A DNA stretch of 64,000 bases, taken from NCBI GenBank assembly GCA_017347445.1, contig AP021856.1, positions 1,682,613 through 1,746,612 on the forward strand, in the 5' to 3' direction. Below the pieces are notes generated by a model, which was given only the letters and a program-made list of their open reading frames with translations, searched no databases and was not told the DNA's origin. Both the position numbers and the translations under genes were made by a program. Source of the stretch: Candidatus Brocadia pituitae. Its GTDB lineage: Bacteria; Planctomycetota; Brocadiia; Brocadiales; Brocadiaceae. This document shows, one piece after another, positions 17,153 through 27,650 of this stretch (its first letter is position 1; each line of letters starts with the position of its first letter).

Positions 17153-19275
17153 TTAATCTAATATGTCTTCCAGCAATCCCTCTGTCTCGCGCTCAAGGGC
17201 AAGTATATCTGCCTTAATCTCCTCCAGAGTTCGCATCGGCTCTGGTTTGTAAAAATATCGGGTAAATGATATTTCATAACCAATTTGTGTCTTTGATTCA
17301 TCAACCCATGCGTCAGGCATATAGGGAAGGACTTCACGCTTAAAAAACGGCTCAATGCCGCCATCTTCGAGCAGTGGCACTTGTTCAGTGTCACGAAGTT
17401 CAGGGTCTGGCTCATATTCGATTACACATTTCTTGCCGTTGATTTCCCTTTCATATTTGCCGTACAAGGGATTTGCCCTGATCTTGCCTGGCTTATGGAC
17501 TTTGCTGATGATTGGCTGAGCCGTTTCATCCTTGTGTCCCAGTGATGCCTGTAAGAAATTGACGCGCTGCGGCGTCAATTTCACGCTATTTTCTTTAGCA
17601 TCAGTCTCTACCGCCGTCAGAAAGGCATTGAAATCCAAATGAGGACCAGGCCCGAGTTTCTTTGCAACGCTTTCAATCACACCAATAAGCGCACCTTCTT
17701 TTTCTTTCTTGCATACCTGCCGAAAACTCCCCAAAGATGCTTCAGACAGGTCAACACGAAGACGCAGGGGACGCTCAACCGTAATCTTCCAGTATCCAAA
17801 CGCCTCGTTGGGAAGGCATTTTGATTGTTCATTTTCTACGAAAGAAATGACAAGATCGCAAATCTTCCTGATATGTTCACTCGAAAATTCGCAGTTCTTT
17901 TTGCCAAGATTTTTGCGCAAGGGGGCATACCATTTCGTGGCGTCAATGAGCTGAACCTTACCCTTGCGATGCTCCTGCTTACGATTGGTCAAGACCCAGA
18001 TATATGTGGCTATACCCGTGTTGTAAAACATGTTTTCCGGTAATGCAATAATTGCCCCAGCCAGTCGTTTTCGATAATCCATCGGCGTATATTACTTTCA
18101 CCCTGACCTGCATCACCGGTAAAAAGCGAGGAACCGTTATGCACTTCGGCAATCCGGCTGCCCAGCCGGGTCTTGTGCTTCATCTTGCTCAGCTTATTCA
18201 CCAGGAACATGAGCTGCCCATCACTGGAACGAGGGATCATCCTGAATTCCGGGTCTCCGTCATGTTCAACAATATACCGGGGATCTTTGATATCCCCTTT
18301 TCCACCCATGCGTTCAAGATCAGTCTTCCAACTCTTCCCATACGGTGGATTGGAGAGCATAAAATCAAACTCATGCGAAGGAAACGCATCGGCTGATAAT
18401 GTCGAGCCGAACTTTATGTTTTCTACAGCCTCGCCTTCGCCCTTGAGCAGGAGGTCAGCCTTGGCGATTGCGTAGGTTTCGGCATTAATTTCCTGTCCGA
18501 AAAGGTGAATAGCTACATCCTTTCCATGTGCCGTTGCCAATTCGGAGAGCGTTTCCTCAGCAACGGTCAGCATACCGCCCGTTCCACTGGCGCCGTCATA
18601 AACTAAATACGTGGTTGATTCAATCTGATCCGCAACAGGAAGAAAGATGAGATTCGCCATTAACTTTACCACGTCGCGCGGCGTGAAATGTTCGCCGGCC
18701 TCTTCGTTGTTCTCTTCACTAAATCTGCGTATGAGTTCTTCAAAGATAGTGCCCATCGCATGATTATCAAGGGCTGGCAATCTGATATTCCCGTTTGCAT
18801 CATAAACAGGATTCGGACTCAGGTTCATAGCAGTGTCGAGATACTTCTCAATAACATGTCCAAGGATATCGGCTTCTATCATAGTTGGAATCTGATTGCG
18901 GAATTTGAACTTATCAAGAATCTCTTGCACGTTTGGTGAGAAACCTTCGAGATAAGCTTCAAAGTCGGCCTTCAATTGCTGCTGTTTTGTTCGTGAACGT
19001 AAATCATGGAGGGTAAACGGTGAAGTGTTATAGAAAGCCTGGCCGGATGCCTTGCAAAGGGCCGCATGTTGATTAGAGATTCCTGCATCATCAAGTTGTC
19101 TCTTCATCCTGAGAACGGCTTCCTTTGTTGGCTCAAGAACGGCGTCAAGCCTTCGAATAACGGTCATCGGGAGGATTACATCCCGATATTTCCCCCGGAC
19201 ATAAACATCCCGAAGCACATCATCAGCAATTCCCCAAATGAAATTAACGATTGCAGTATGCTGGTTATGATTCAT
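17153..19275 (-). pseudogene. hsdM: type I restriction-modification DNA methyltransferase subunit, frameshifted
   Basis: N6-adenine methyltransferase subunit of a type I system. The 5' part has the HsdM N-terminal helical domain (MNHNQHTAIVNFIWGIADDV), SAM-binding YDGASGTGGMLTVAEE and catalytic LSNPPYGKSWK. At about 18055 the frame is lost: the first frame reads NDWLGQLLHYR, while the expected AGAIIALPENMFYNTGIATY continues in the next frame to 17153. The run GCTGGGGC is one base short of an intact reading, so a single deletion or a homopolymer error is likely. The 3' frame carries the remaining methyltransferase core and tail. No hsdR is present and hsdS is a stub, so the system is probably inactive. 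Confidence 0.85.
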
Positions 19276-19324
19276 ATCCCATCCTTATTCTTTTTACAAA
19301 GCCCAAAGGGCTTTCCTATGAGGG

Positions 19325-19347
19325 CCCAGGGTAATTTTTACCCTGGG
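19325..19347. repeat. perfect 10-bp hairpin upstream of hsdM
   Basis: CCCAGGGTAA at 19325-19334 pairs with TTACCCTGGG at 19338-19347 with a 3-nt loop. It belongs with a second small palindrome (AGCCCAAAGGGCT at about 19297), resembling the REP sequences on the other side of hsdM. Confidence 0.6.
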
Positions 19348-19397
19348 ACAATGAAAAAACAAAAGAATTAACCCTGAAAGAGTGGTATAAAGTCACA

Positions 19398-19484
19398 TTA
19401 ATCCCATAGGTACCGTTCACCATATTGAATATGGTATTTATGCAAAAACATCAGAAATTCTTCCTGAAAGCTTTTGTTTCTGCA
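19398..19484 (-). pseudogene. C-terminal remnant of a second REP-associated transposase
   Basis: On the minus strand the frame ending at TAA (19400-19398) reads RNKSFQEEFLMFLHKYHIQY followed by GERYLWD. This aligns with the tail of the intact RAYT at 16494 (KKSFQEEFVEFLNRHGIEYD). Nothing of the catalytic part is left. It shows that at least two RAYT copies have visited this locus. The rest of the 19276-19691 gap holds the palindromes described above and no gene. Confidence 0.6.
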
Positions 19485-19691
19485 GGCTTTATCCCGAAAC
19501 AATTATTATGACAATAAAAACACCTTGCACGAAGAAGCGAGAGGCATTAATTATCCATTTTATATCTTAACCGATTTTTATTGTCAAGGAGTATAATGAT
19601 TTATAAAATTAGTTTGTGAATTATGGCAAAATGTTGCTTTATATATCCTTTGCGTCCATTGCATCTTTGCTGTGTATTTATAGTAAAATCT

Positions 19692-20414
19692 ATGTCAAAC
19701 TTCAAAACCTTATTTGGTATAGAACCGTCAGCATTTCAAGAGACCTGCGTAATCGTTCCTTTCCTGGTGCCAGGACTTCTCAAGGCGCTGGCGATAGCAT
19801 CCTTAAAAAAAGGCAAACTCTTTGCAACGGCAAATACCGATACCTTTACCTTTGTTAAGGCAGGTATTGGTACCTTGTTTGTCGGTGACGCCGTTTTGTA
19901 TCTTCAAGAAACAGCTTGCCAGGAGATGATCTATTTTGGCGCATGCGGGCTGGTGCGGGAGACTGATCGGTTGACGATTGGTGGTCTCGTTAGCCCCGCC
20001 AAATGTATCGCCTTCGAAAGTTTTACCGACGTACTCTTAAAACAAACGGATAAGATTACCGTTCACTATCCTGACCAGGAATTATTTCAATCTTTTTTGA
20101 ATACCGGGCCGGGATACAATATTCAGCCTGTTACCGGGATGAGCATCGGTTCACTGAAGTGTGAGGAATCCTACAGAGAATTTTTTGATAAAAGAAGTAT
20201 TGATGTGGTCGACATGGAATGCTCGGCTCTTTTTAGTGCAGCCAATTATACCAAAAGAAGGGCGATCGCCCTTTTCTATATAACCGATATCATTGGCAAA
20301 AAATCCTTTTTTGATCCATGGGAGCCGGAGGACAAATCACGAATTGATTACGCAATTCAGACCGCCTGTTCTGCCATACAAGTATTTTGCAGACGGCAGA
20401 ATGGTTCTTGCTGA
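19692..20414 (+). CDS. nucleoside phosphorylase/nucleosidase superfamily protein
   Basis: A 240-residue PNP/UDP-family protein, related to MTA/SAH nucleosidase and other purine nucleosidases that split N-glycosidic bonds. Visible features: the glycine-rich VKAGIGTLFVGDAVLYLQE, IYFGACGLVRETDRLTIGGL, and the substrate-binding VDMECSALFSAANYTKR with the conserved Met-Glu pair that contacts the ribose. I chose the ATG at 19692 (MSNFKTLFGI); the upstream ATG at 19623 would add 23 Cys-rich residues of poor quality. It stands alone on its strand. Specific substrate is uncertain. Confidence 0.8.
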   Translation: MSNFKTLFGIEPSAFQETCVIVPFLVPGLLKALAIASLKKGKLFATANTDTFTFVKAGIGTLFVGDAVLYLQETACQEMIYFGACGLVRETDRLTIGGLVSPAKCIAFESFTDVLLKQTDKITVHYPDQELFQSFLNTGPGYNIQPVTGMSIGSLKCEESYREFFDKRSIDVVDMECSALFSAANYTKRRAIALFYITDIIGKKSFFDPWEPEDKSRIDYAIQTACSAIQVFCRRQNGSC

Positions 20415-20603
20415 CGACAATTGACAAACAACCACCGGGTGTGCGATGAATTACCTTGCATGGCGGATAATGCTGGTGGCGTTCATGAAACGATAGATGT
20501 CGGAATTGCCGCGTGTGGTACTGTTTTTGGTGAGAGAGGTTGAGGTTAGTTTTTTAGCAATATACTATAGTAAATGCTGTAAATAAGTATCCATGTACCT
20601 GTC

Positions 20604-20630
20604 ATTGCAAGGGCGATAGCCCGAAGCAAT
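20604..20630. repeat. small REP-like palindrome
   Basis: ATTGCAAGGGCGATAGCCCG followed by AAGCAAT folds as ATTGC/GCAAT outside GGGC/GCCC. It is of the ATTGCGAGG...GAAGCAAT class common in bacterial intergenic DNA. The rest of the 20415-20728 gap between convergent genes shows no gene. Confidence 0.55.
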
Positions 20631-20728
20631 CTGTACGGTTTGGATTGTTTCGGGGAATTTACACTGAGCAAAGAGAATGTGCTTGCATGGCAACTTTTTG
20701 CTTTTACTATTGATTTCTGTACGATCGT

Positions 20729-22759
20729 TTACTTGATCTTAAATGTTCCCGTTTTCGTTTTCACTTTTCCGGTGCCACCTAATCGTACCTTTATCTTTAC
20801 CTGTATTTTCCCTTGTGCAATATTTGATGTAATCAGTGCCATTTGATACTCCTGTATGCCGTCCAATGCCTCCTGGTATAATAAAAAACCATCAAAGGTA
20901 TTTGAACCCTTCCCGGAAAGGAATAAGCCTTCAGGAAGAATATTATAGGCTGGAGTCAGGTTTGCAATATTCGCCTTTATTGCAACTACGATATAATCCC
21001 CCCTTTGAAATGTCTTCTGTTGTGTGAGATTTCCGGTAAATGGATCAAGCTTATAAAAAACCAGCTTCTTTAATTTCAGGGTTGCATCCGTATTCTCTGG
21101 GTTATTACCTTCAATACCGTGGTCGGCAAATGCCGATTCTATGATCGCACTATTTACCCCGTTGTTTAAATTATCATTCGCAGTCAGACAGGCATCCCTC
21201 ACATCAAAAAATGTAGCATCACCGGCAAGCAAATAGAGGGCGGAAAAGAATATCCCGAATGCAGTATCTGCTCCCGCAGTTTCCTTTATGTCCCAATAAA
21301 TCCCGTTGAGTATTTCGCCGGTATAGTGGACTTCCGATACGCCCAAAAAAGGCTCATATACGTCATCAGGGTAGGTTCGTGTATTGTTCATATTCCGGGA
21401 AAAACTCTGTGAGCCATCTTTTGTGGTCAGTCCCCATTCTCCAATGATTCCGTTGCCATTAAAATAAGAGGCCATAATATCTGCCACGGATTCATGAATT
21501 GCCCCACCGTAATTATGTTCAATATTCTCAAGTAATTCTGGCTGGATGTGATCCAGAACAGCATGTCCATACTCATGGGTAATCACATCGGCATCCAAGC
21601 CAAGATTATTGAGGATATTTCCACAGCCAAACGCCAGAAAACCTGTTGACGAAAAGTTTTCGTCTCGTGTGTAAAATGCGTTATCCAAACCGCTAAATGG
21701 ATTATTTGAATCCTGGACATTCACAAATATGGGAATCTGGTTGTCCAGGCTGCCGAAGCCGAAAGCCGATTTTAACACGCCGTGCATATTGGTCTGATGA
21801 TAATATGTCATTACCTCTTCCAGCCGGATATCGTTGCCCGTATAACGATAATCCCTGGAAGCGGAAGATGCGGTAGAAAATCCGGAAAGGTCTGAAGTGT
21901 CGTCCACAACCTCGAAACATTCGGCATTATAAGGTTTTCCAAAAGTGCCTCCCAGCAAAGAAGAACTATTTGTCAGGTTATTTAAAGTCATCGTGGTTAA
22001 TTCAGGGGTGGTAAGAGGATTCTCCCGGTATACATCCCCCGTTCCCGTTGCAGAAATCTGAAGTTTCTTCTTGTAGATCACCCATCCTTTCTTTGCATCA
22101 ACATACACCAGCCACGTCTTATCGATGAGTTCCTTTTTCGAAATAACCGTCCTCCATGCCAAATTTTGTTCACTCCCTCTGGGCAGGATTACTAGTTCTG
22201 CCGATACCTTTTCAATCATGGATGCATCAGCCGATAATGCATTTATCGCTGTTTGTACCGCTGCGTCTTTTTCGATGAGCGGATGCGTGTCTATCTCAAT
22301 ATAGGGAATACAACGATTTTCTGCATAAAAGACACAGTTTTTTTCTGATACATGAATGGCAACCTCGGCTCCCACCACGGGTATCCCATTGTGGTGTTGC
22401 CTGAAGATGACCCGTTCTCCCAAAGGCGTCTTTAAGCTCTCCCTTATCTCTATATTGTTCAGATCGGGAGGCAACCCAAAGAGACCATGGTATGATGATA
22501 AAAACTCCTTTGCCGCATCCTGTGGTTTTCCGGTAAAGGGCTTGCTTTTTGCGTTACAGAGGCGTTTTACCACTCCGGTTTTTCTGTCCCATACCACCTT
22601 CCAGCCCGGATTATCCTCTGCGCGCAGCTTTGCTACGAAAGACTCAGGCAACCCTTGTCCCTCAGCAAAAATCTGACATACGGGGAAGACTGCCATAATG
22701 CACAGTATTAAGAGTAGCGTGCCGTTAAAAATGCTGTAATATTTCATCTTATCGATCAC
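20729..22759 (-). CDS. secreted M4-family (thermolysin-like) metalloprotease
   Basis: An exported zinc endopeptidase of about 676 residues. After a signal peptide (NGTLLLILCIMAVFPVCQIFA) comes a propeptide of FTP/PepSY type (residues about 35-250, including FRQHHNGIPVVGAEVAIHVS). The catalytic domain has zinc motif HExxH in DVITHEYGHAVLDHI and the third ligand Glu in GGAIHESVADIMASY. A C-terminal stretch of about 110 residues is strand-rich and may aid secretion. I chose GTG at 22759 because GGAGG lies 7 bases upstream; a longer ATG start at 22876 would overlap fba. It follows fba by 49 bases, so it may share its transcript. Confidence 0.9.
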   Translation of the reverse strand: MIDKMKYYSIFNGTLLLILCIMAVFPVCQIFAEGQGLPESFVAKLRAEDNPGWKVVWDRKTGVVKRLCNAKSKPFTGKPQDAAKEFLSSYHGLFGLPPDLNNIEIRESLKTPLGERVIFRQHHNGIPVVGAEVAIHVSEKNCVFYAENRCIPYIEIDTHPLIEKDAAVQTAINALSADASMIEKVSAELVILPRGSEQNLAWRTVISKKELIDKTWLVYVDAKKGWVIYKKKLQISATGTGDVYRENPLTTPELTTMTLNNLTNSSSLLGGTFGKPYNAECFEVVDDTSDLSGFSTASSASRDYRYTGNDIRLEEVMTYYHQTNMHGVLKSAFGFGSLDNQIPIFVNVQDSNNPFSGLDNAFYTRDENFSSTGFLAFGCGNILNNLGLDADVITHEYGHAVLDHIQPELLENIEHNYGGAIHESVADIMASYFNGNGIIGEWGLTTKDGSQSFSRNMNNTRTYPDDVYEPFLGVSEVHYTGEILNGIYWDIKETAGADTAFGIFFSALYLLAGDATFFDVRDACLTANDNLNNGVNSAIIESAFADHGIEGNNPENTDATLKLKKLVFYKLDPFTGNLTQQKTFQRGDYIVVAIKANIANLTPAYNILPEGLFLSGKGSNTFDGFLLYQEALDGIQEYQMALITSNIAQGKIQVKIKVRLGGTGKVKTKTGTFKIK

Positions 22760-22808
22760 AAGCGCCTCCTTTTGTTCTCCCCTCAGGAATTCTTTTCCGT
22801 TTTGAGGA

Positions 22809-24194
22809 TTAGTTGGGGAGTATAACCTCAACGGGTTTGATAGTTTTGTGGATAATTTCTTTTGAATGGACAACATTTAATTTCTTGAAAAGGAAATCAA
22901 ATTTGGCCTCAAGTTCTTCGCCTATCTTCTGCTTTACATCAGCAGGAAGATTCCAGAACCTCTCCTTAAATGGCCCAAAACCATTTTTCCGGACTTTGTA
23001 AATAAATTGATCCTCGGTGTCGCCCTCTTTCCAATCTTTCTTTATATCGGGATGGTTCTTGAGAAAATCATAGATTTCTTTCTTGAAATCTTGTGGAAAT
23101 ACCTTGTTCTCATATATCATATTCTGGAATTCTGTGGCAAGATGAACTTCAGCAGTGCCGGTCTCCGGGAACTTATCGAACGCATCAGGAGGAAGGGTAG
23201 AAGCACCGTGCTGCACTGCCCCACTCAGGCCATATTCGTCCCGTGCAGCTCGTGATAAATTTCTCAAGGTTTCAAAATCCAGCTTTACTTTGGCAACGGT
23301 TCCGTCTGGTAAAGGCACACCGCCGTGGCTCGTGCCCGTTTGGACACTCAGCTTACTGATACCTTTCAAACCCTTGCCTTTCATAGCCAGCGAAGTATTA
23401 TAGCCATCCATGAATGCCCTTAACTCTTCAATGGTACTATTCTTTTTCCCTACCTCTCCGATTTCACCGCCAACGGATATGGTAATCCCCTTTGGTTCTA
23501 ACGTCCTGATGTACGCAGTCAATTCAGCTGCAAACCCAAAATTGAGACGCTGCTGTTCAGTCAGGTCTGGCTTGTTTAAATCCACAAGGGTAGAGGTGTC
23601 AATGTCGATATTGTAAAAGCCGGCATCGATGGCTTCTTTGATGAGTTTTTTCACGGTGTTTATCTCTGCGTCTTTGTCTTTTTCATATTTCTTTGCATTA
23701 ATCTGAAAATGGTCTCCCTGAATAAATACGGGGCATTCAAACCCTTCTCTGATGGCGGCGGCAAGGATCACCGCTGCATACTCCGCAGGTCTCTGGTCTG
23801 TATACCCTATCTCTGACCGTGCAATTTCAAAGATAAAGGCACCAACGTGGTTCTTTTTAGCAGCCCTGAAGATGGAGCGTGATACATCGTACGTTAAACC
23901 CCGGATATTGATAGCGGGCACGGTAAACCCCTTGTACTCTTTTTTGCCCATAGCCTCATAAAGAGATTGAATGGAAGAAGAAACGGCGCCAAGCGTATTG
24001 CCGGTATTACGGATCAGTGACCGTGCGGCATCCTTCACAGCTCCATCCTTATTGAATACTGCATTGTAAACAAGGGTGTCAATTATTTTATTGCGGAACG
24101 AATCCTTATCAAGGATCGTTAAAACACCATTTTTCTGAATATCAATAACACCTTTCAGGTCATTAAAAAAATCATCTTTTGTCCTATAAAGCAT
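22809..24194 (-). CDS. fba: class II fructose-bisphosphate aldolase-like protein
   Basis: A zinc-dependent aldolase cleaving or forming fructose 1,6-bisphosphate. At 461 residues it is longer than the usual 300-360, with an N-terminal extension of about 90 residues. The barrel motifs are visible: FTVPAINIRG, FIQGDHFQIN (zinc ligand His), NIDIDTSTLVDL, TISVGGEIGEVG, SVQTGTSHGGVPLPDG and SGAVQHGASTLPPDAFDKFP with two further ligand and phosphate-binding positions. It lies 20 bases after fbp, whose product uses its substrate, and the pair suits gluconeogenesis in an autotroph. Confidence 0.85.
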   Translation of the reverse strand: MLYRTKDDFFNDLKGVIDIQKNGVLTILDKDSFRNKIIDTLVYNAVFNKDGAVKDAARSLIRNTGNTLGAVSSSIQSLYEAMGKKEYKGFTVPAINIRGLTYDVSRSIFRAAKKNHVGAFIFEIARSEIGYTDQRPAEYAAVILAAAIREGFECPVFIQGDHFQINAKKYEKDKDAEINTVKKLIKEAIDAGFYNIDIDTSTLVDLNKPDLTEQQRLNFGFAAELTAYIRTLEPKGITISVGGEIGEVGKKNSTIEELRAFMDGYNTSLAMKGKGLKGISKLSVQTGTSHGGVPLPDGTVAKVKLDFETLRNLSRAARDEYGLSGAVQHGASTLPPDAFDKFPETGTAEVHLATEFQNMIYENKVFPQDFKKEIYDFLKNHPDIKKDWKEGDTEDQFIYKVRKNGFGPFKERFWNLPADVKQKIGEELEAKFDFLFKKLNVVHSKEIIHKTIKPVEVILPN

Positions 24195-24214
24195 GTGCTG
24201 CTTGCCCCTTAGAT

Positions 24215-25231
24215 TTATTGTTTTTGTAAGAAAAATTTTTCATAAGCCAACACATCATCTTTGCTTCCGATAATAAGCGGCACTTTCTGGTGTAATTCTG
24301 ATGCCTGTATCTCTAAAATGCGATCATTCCCGGTGGTTGCCATACCGCCAGCTTGTTCCACAATAAAAGCAAGGGGATTTGCCTCGTATAGTAATCGTAA
24401 CTTTGGCTTTGGTTTTTTTGGGTCTTTATAATCCGCCGGATACAGGAAGATCCCGCCGTAGAGGAGATTTCTGTGGAAATCTGCCACTAACGACCCAATA
24501 TATCTCAGCGAGTACGGACGGCCTGTTGATGAATCGCTTTCTTTCAGATACCCGATGTATCGCCGCGTCCCCTCATCCCATGTATGGGTGTTCCCCTCGT
24601 TAATACTGTAGGTCTTGCCTTTCGCAGGAATTTTTATATTTTCATGAGAAAGTAAAAACTCTCCAATGCTGGGGTCTAACGTAAAACCATATACCCCTTG
24701 TCCCGTCGTATATACCATCATGGTGCTTGAACCATACACAATGTACCCCGCGGCAACCTGTTCCGTCCCTTTTCTCAGGCAATCTTCAACCGTAGCCTCT
24801 TTCCCGGTCGTTTTCCTGCGATAAATAGAAAAGATCGTTCCTACACTGACATTTGCATCGATATTCGACGATCCGTCCAGCGGGTCAAACATCAGGACGT
24901 ACTTACCCTTGGGAAACTCATCAGGTATGGTGATAACATCTTCATTTTCCTCGGATGCCATAATACAGAGGTGACCGCTGTGGTTCATCGATTTACATAT
25001 TCTTTCATTGGCATAAACGTCCAGCTTTTTTACCGCTTCACCGTGGATGTTTACTTCGCCCGTGAGTCCTAATATTTCCGCCAGGCCTGCCTTGTTTACC
25101 TCCCGTGAAATGATTTTTGCAGCTATTGATAAATCCCATAAGAGTCCGGTAAAATCTCCGGTTGCCTGCGGGAATAACCTCTCCTGTTCAACAATATGCC
25201 GTTGAATGGTAATGCCCTTATTTTTTTGCAT
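24215..25231 (-). CDS. fbp: fructose-1,6-bisphosphatase class I
   Basis: Cytoplasmic phosphatase that converts fructose 1,6-bisphosphate to fructose 6-phosphate, the irreversible gluconeogenic step. The 338-residue protein carries the metal site [20 protein letters not shown], upstream [10 protein letters not shown], and the C-terminal substrate-binding region [21 protein letters not shown] strong AAGGAG precedes the ATG by 7 bases. It heads a likely fbp-fba-protease operon. The 207 bases upstream are empty apart from a small unsupported frame. Confidence 0.96.
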   Translation of the reverse strand: MQKNKGITIQRHIVEQERLFPQATGDFTGLLWDLSIAAKIISREVNKAGLAEILGLTGEVNIHGEAVKKLDVYANERICKSMNHSGHLCIMASEENEDVITIPDEFPKGKYVLMFDPLDGSSNIDANVSVGTIFSIYRRKTTGKEATVEDCLRKGTEQVAAGYIVYGSSTMMVYTTGQGVYGFTLDPSIGEFLLSHENIKIPAKGKTYSINEGNTHTWDEGTRRYIGYLKESDSSTGRPYSLRYIGSLVADFHRNLLYGGIFLYPADYKDPKKPKPKLRLLYEANPLAFIVEQAGGMATTGNDRILEIQASELHQKVPLIIGSKDDVLAYEKFFLQKQ

Positions 25232-25438
25232 ACTGAAGCTCCTTCATCTCTTGATTTTGTGATATAGTGTTTTATTTTACCTTTCCAACTACCAATGTCA
25301 ATGATTATTCAGGCGCTATGCACCAGCGATATCAACGGGAGAAAAGCCGTTTTTCAGCGATTGTATCGTTGTCGTAGCCTTATCGACATTCTCATCCTTT
25401 TTTCCAAAGAGGGAGGGACGTTTGCAAAAATCCAACCT

Positions 25439-26035
25439 TCATCGCATTTCCTTAAGATGGAAGACAAATCTCCGTTCCTTGTTCAGGGGATTCAGGATTA
25501 CCAGACAGACCTCTTCATCGGGTTCTACATAATAATTCGGGAAGTCATACTGGCAGGTGGCACGATAGCTTGCCGGCAATCTGATTCCAAGATTGGTCGG
25601 TCTGGCATGGGTGTCATTTTGTTCATTGACTGGCTGGATGGGTTTGTTTTTGTATAATAGTACCGCATGATAATCCTGAGAAAAATCAGGAGAATTGCCG
25701 TACATCACCACATGAAAGGACAAAAGATCCTCGGCTTCAGACAGGGATTGATATATTTCAGCCTCCGTTAATTTCCTGGCAGCCAGGGATGCCTGTTTTG
25801 ATTTGTACGCCAGGATGCTGAATTTCGTGTTTAAGGCAGCCCATTCGTATCCCTCTTCTGATACCACTACCCATTCATCCAAAAAAGCAATGTAGTCTAA
25901 ATCGCGGTTCTTTTCGCCATACGCTATAGCTTGTCTGATCTGTTCATCGGACAGGCTGTAGAATAGAGCGGTTGCATCATAAGAGAGGGTAAAAAAGAGA
26001 ATGATCACCCAGAGGAAAATAAATTTGTGCTGCAT
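25439..26035 (-). CDS. secreted hypothetical protein
   Basis: A 198-residue protein with a signal peptide (FIFLWVIILFFTLSYDATA). The mature part contains YSLSDEQIRQAIAYGEKNRD near its start and ends with a beta-rich segment (ATCQYDFPNYYVEPDEEVCL) that would suit an outer-membrane or periplasmic role. I do not recognise a family. It is on the minus strand, with about 170 empty bases to the divergent hydrolase at 26204. Confidence 0.7.
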   Translation of the reverse strand: MQHKFIFLWVIILFFTLSYDATALFYSLSDEQIRQAIAYGEKNRDLDYIAFLDEWVVVSEEGYEWAALNTKFSILAYKSKQASLAARKLTEAEIYQSLSEAEDLLSFHVVMYGNSPDFSQDYHAVLLYKNKPIQPVNEQNDTHARPTNLGIRLPASYRATCQYDFPNYYVEPDEEVCLVILNPLNKERRFVFHLKEMR

Positions 26036-26203
26036 CGTGGCTCACCAATACTTGAAAGATTCCTTGCAATCATGACAAAAACTTCCCTATAATAATACCA
26101 GAGTTTGGTTCATAGAGTACAGGAGAAAAGCTGCCGGAACCGCTTCTTTTTTGAGCGGGGCTCGGCAGGAGACAGTCTCATTCGCCGAGGAGTTCAAGAG
26201 TTT

Positions 26204-26968
26204 ATGAAGGTAACCTTTCTGGGAACCGGCACTTCACACGGTATTCCCATGATCGCCTGTAATTGCAAGGTGTGTACCTCTGAAAATCCTAAAAACAAAC
26301 GGATGCGCACATCCGTTCTTGTGAGTGCGAACGGGTGCAATGTTCTTATTGATGCCACACCGGAACTAAGGCTCCAGTGCATTAAAAATAAGGTTACGAA
26401 ACTGGACGCCGTGCTCATTACCCATCCCCACGCAGACCACATTTTTGGCCTTGATGACCTGAGGCGATTCAATATCATTCAGCGCATGGATATCCCCATT
26501 TATGGCACTCCGAAAACCCTTGATACCATACGGAACACGTTTTCCTATGTCTTCAATAATCATCCTGAACCTGGTGGTTGTAAACCCCGTTTTTCATTGA
26601 GGACCATTGACGGCGATTTGACCATAGAAGGATTTCCTGTTGTGCCGGTTAAGGCTGTCCATGGTGACGGAGAAGTAACGGGTTACCGGTTTGACAAATT
26701 TGCATATATTACCGATGCCAGTGAGATTCCTGATGGGTCATTGGAAAAATTAAAAGGCCTGGAGGTGCTTGTCTTAGGTGCACTTCGCTATACACCGCAT
26801 ATAAAACATTTTAGTATCGACCAGGCGCTTAGCATTGTCAAACAACTGAAACCAAAGAAGGCATACTTTACCCACATGTGTCACGATATCGAGCACGAAG
26901 AAGACAACAAAAAACTTCCGGGCGGCGTGGAATTTGCTTTTGATGGACTAATGATCGATCTGTCCTGA
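26204..26968 (+). CDS. MBL-fold metallohydrolase (PhnP/RNase Z-like)
   Basis: A 254-residue metallo-beta-lactamase-fold hydrolase. It begins KVTFLGTGTSHGIPMIACNC, with GTSHGIP and the CNCKVC pair typical of the PhnP-like subgroup of phosphodiesterases. The zinc motif is ITHPHADHIFGLDDLRRFN, with further ligands in YITDASEIPDG and FTHMCHDIEHEED. The ATG at 26204 is preferred because homology begins there; the 33 residues before it, from 26105, are not conserved-looking. Cyclic phosphate phosphodiesterase activity is the family expectation; the substrate is unknown. Confidence 0.88.
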   Translation: MKVTFLGTGTSHGIPMIACNCKVCTSENPKNKRMRTSVLVSANGCNVLIDATPELRLQCIKNKVTKLDAVLITHPHADHIFGLDDLRRFNIIQRMDIPIYGTPKTLDTIRNTFSYVFNNHPEPGGCKPRFSLRTIDGDLTIEGFPVVPVKAVHGDGEVTGYRFDKFAYITDASEIPDGSLEKLKGLEVLVLGALRYTPHIKHFSIDQALSIVKQLKPKKAYFTHMCHDIEHEEDNKKLPGGVEFAFDGLMIDLS

Positions 26969-26998
26969 AAATAGATTGACCTCCCTTTTTGCCCCTTT

Positions 26999-27592
26999 CT
27001 ACCAACCAAACCAACTGCGTTTTGCTATTTTCCGTATTTCTTTTTCGTCCGCCCATTCGATAATTCCGGTTTCCAGTTCCATGAGGTTGAGGGTAAACTT
27101 GTAATAAACGTCTTTCACGGTATCAGTTTTCTTGACAATACTTGCAAAATTGCCGTACAGCATATATTCAGCTCCGATGTGTCGGCCAAAGGCCGCTGCT
27201 GTCGCCCGATCCACCGTACCGCTTTCGTTCTGAAACTCAAACTGTTTCTTCACAGCATTTACCTTTGTCATGTCAACAAAACGAAACTTGCCTGAACGTA
27301 AAATCTTCGTCCTGATTGAATCCGTAATTGACTCTGTGTCGATGTGTTCCAGCGTCTTATTTTTGATGGTATCCACAAAAATAACCGGGCTCCGTTCGTT
27401 TGTTGCTTGGATCATCGGAGGAAAAGAAAGGAGGGAATCAACCATTTTGTTGGCAATCTGCTGTAAATCAGTCGAACCAAAATCTGCGGTGGTTGTTTCA
27501 ACCTTCGTGGCATCTTCATACTTTACGTTCGTAGCGCATCCGGCACCCATTGCAATGCATAAACTCCATATCAGTTTCTTAAAACCGTACAT
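26999..27592 (-). CDS. LpoB-like penicillin-binding protein activator
   Basis: A 197-residue protein with N-terminal signal and Cys (IAMGAGCATNVKYEDA), suggesting a lipoprotein though the -3 residue is atypical. The LpoB fold is indicated by PVIFVDTIKNKTLEHIDTES, RTKILRSGKFRFVD and AAFGRHIGAEYMLYGNFASI, then LNLMELETGIIEWADEKEIRK. LpoB binds PBP1B and stimulates peptidoglycan polymerisation in Proteobacteria; homologues elsewhere occur with YcfL and COG3014, as here. I chose the ATG at 27592 with AGGAGG 10 bases upstream. Confidence 0.85.
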   Translation of the reverse strand: MYGFKKLIWSLCIAMGAGCATNVKYEDATKVETTTADFGSTDLQQIANKMVDSLLSFPPMIQATNERSPVIFVDTIKNKTLEHIDTESITDSIRTKILRSGKFRFVDMTKVNAVKKQFEFQNESGTVDRATAAAFGRHIGAEYMLYGNFASIVKKTDTVKDVYYKFTLNLMELETGIIEWADEKEIRKIAKRSWFGW

Positions 27593-27650
27593 TATCTGTA
27601 TCCTCCTTATGATAAAAATATTGGTATGAAAATACTTCTCACGCGGGTCC

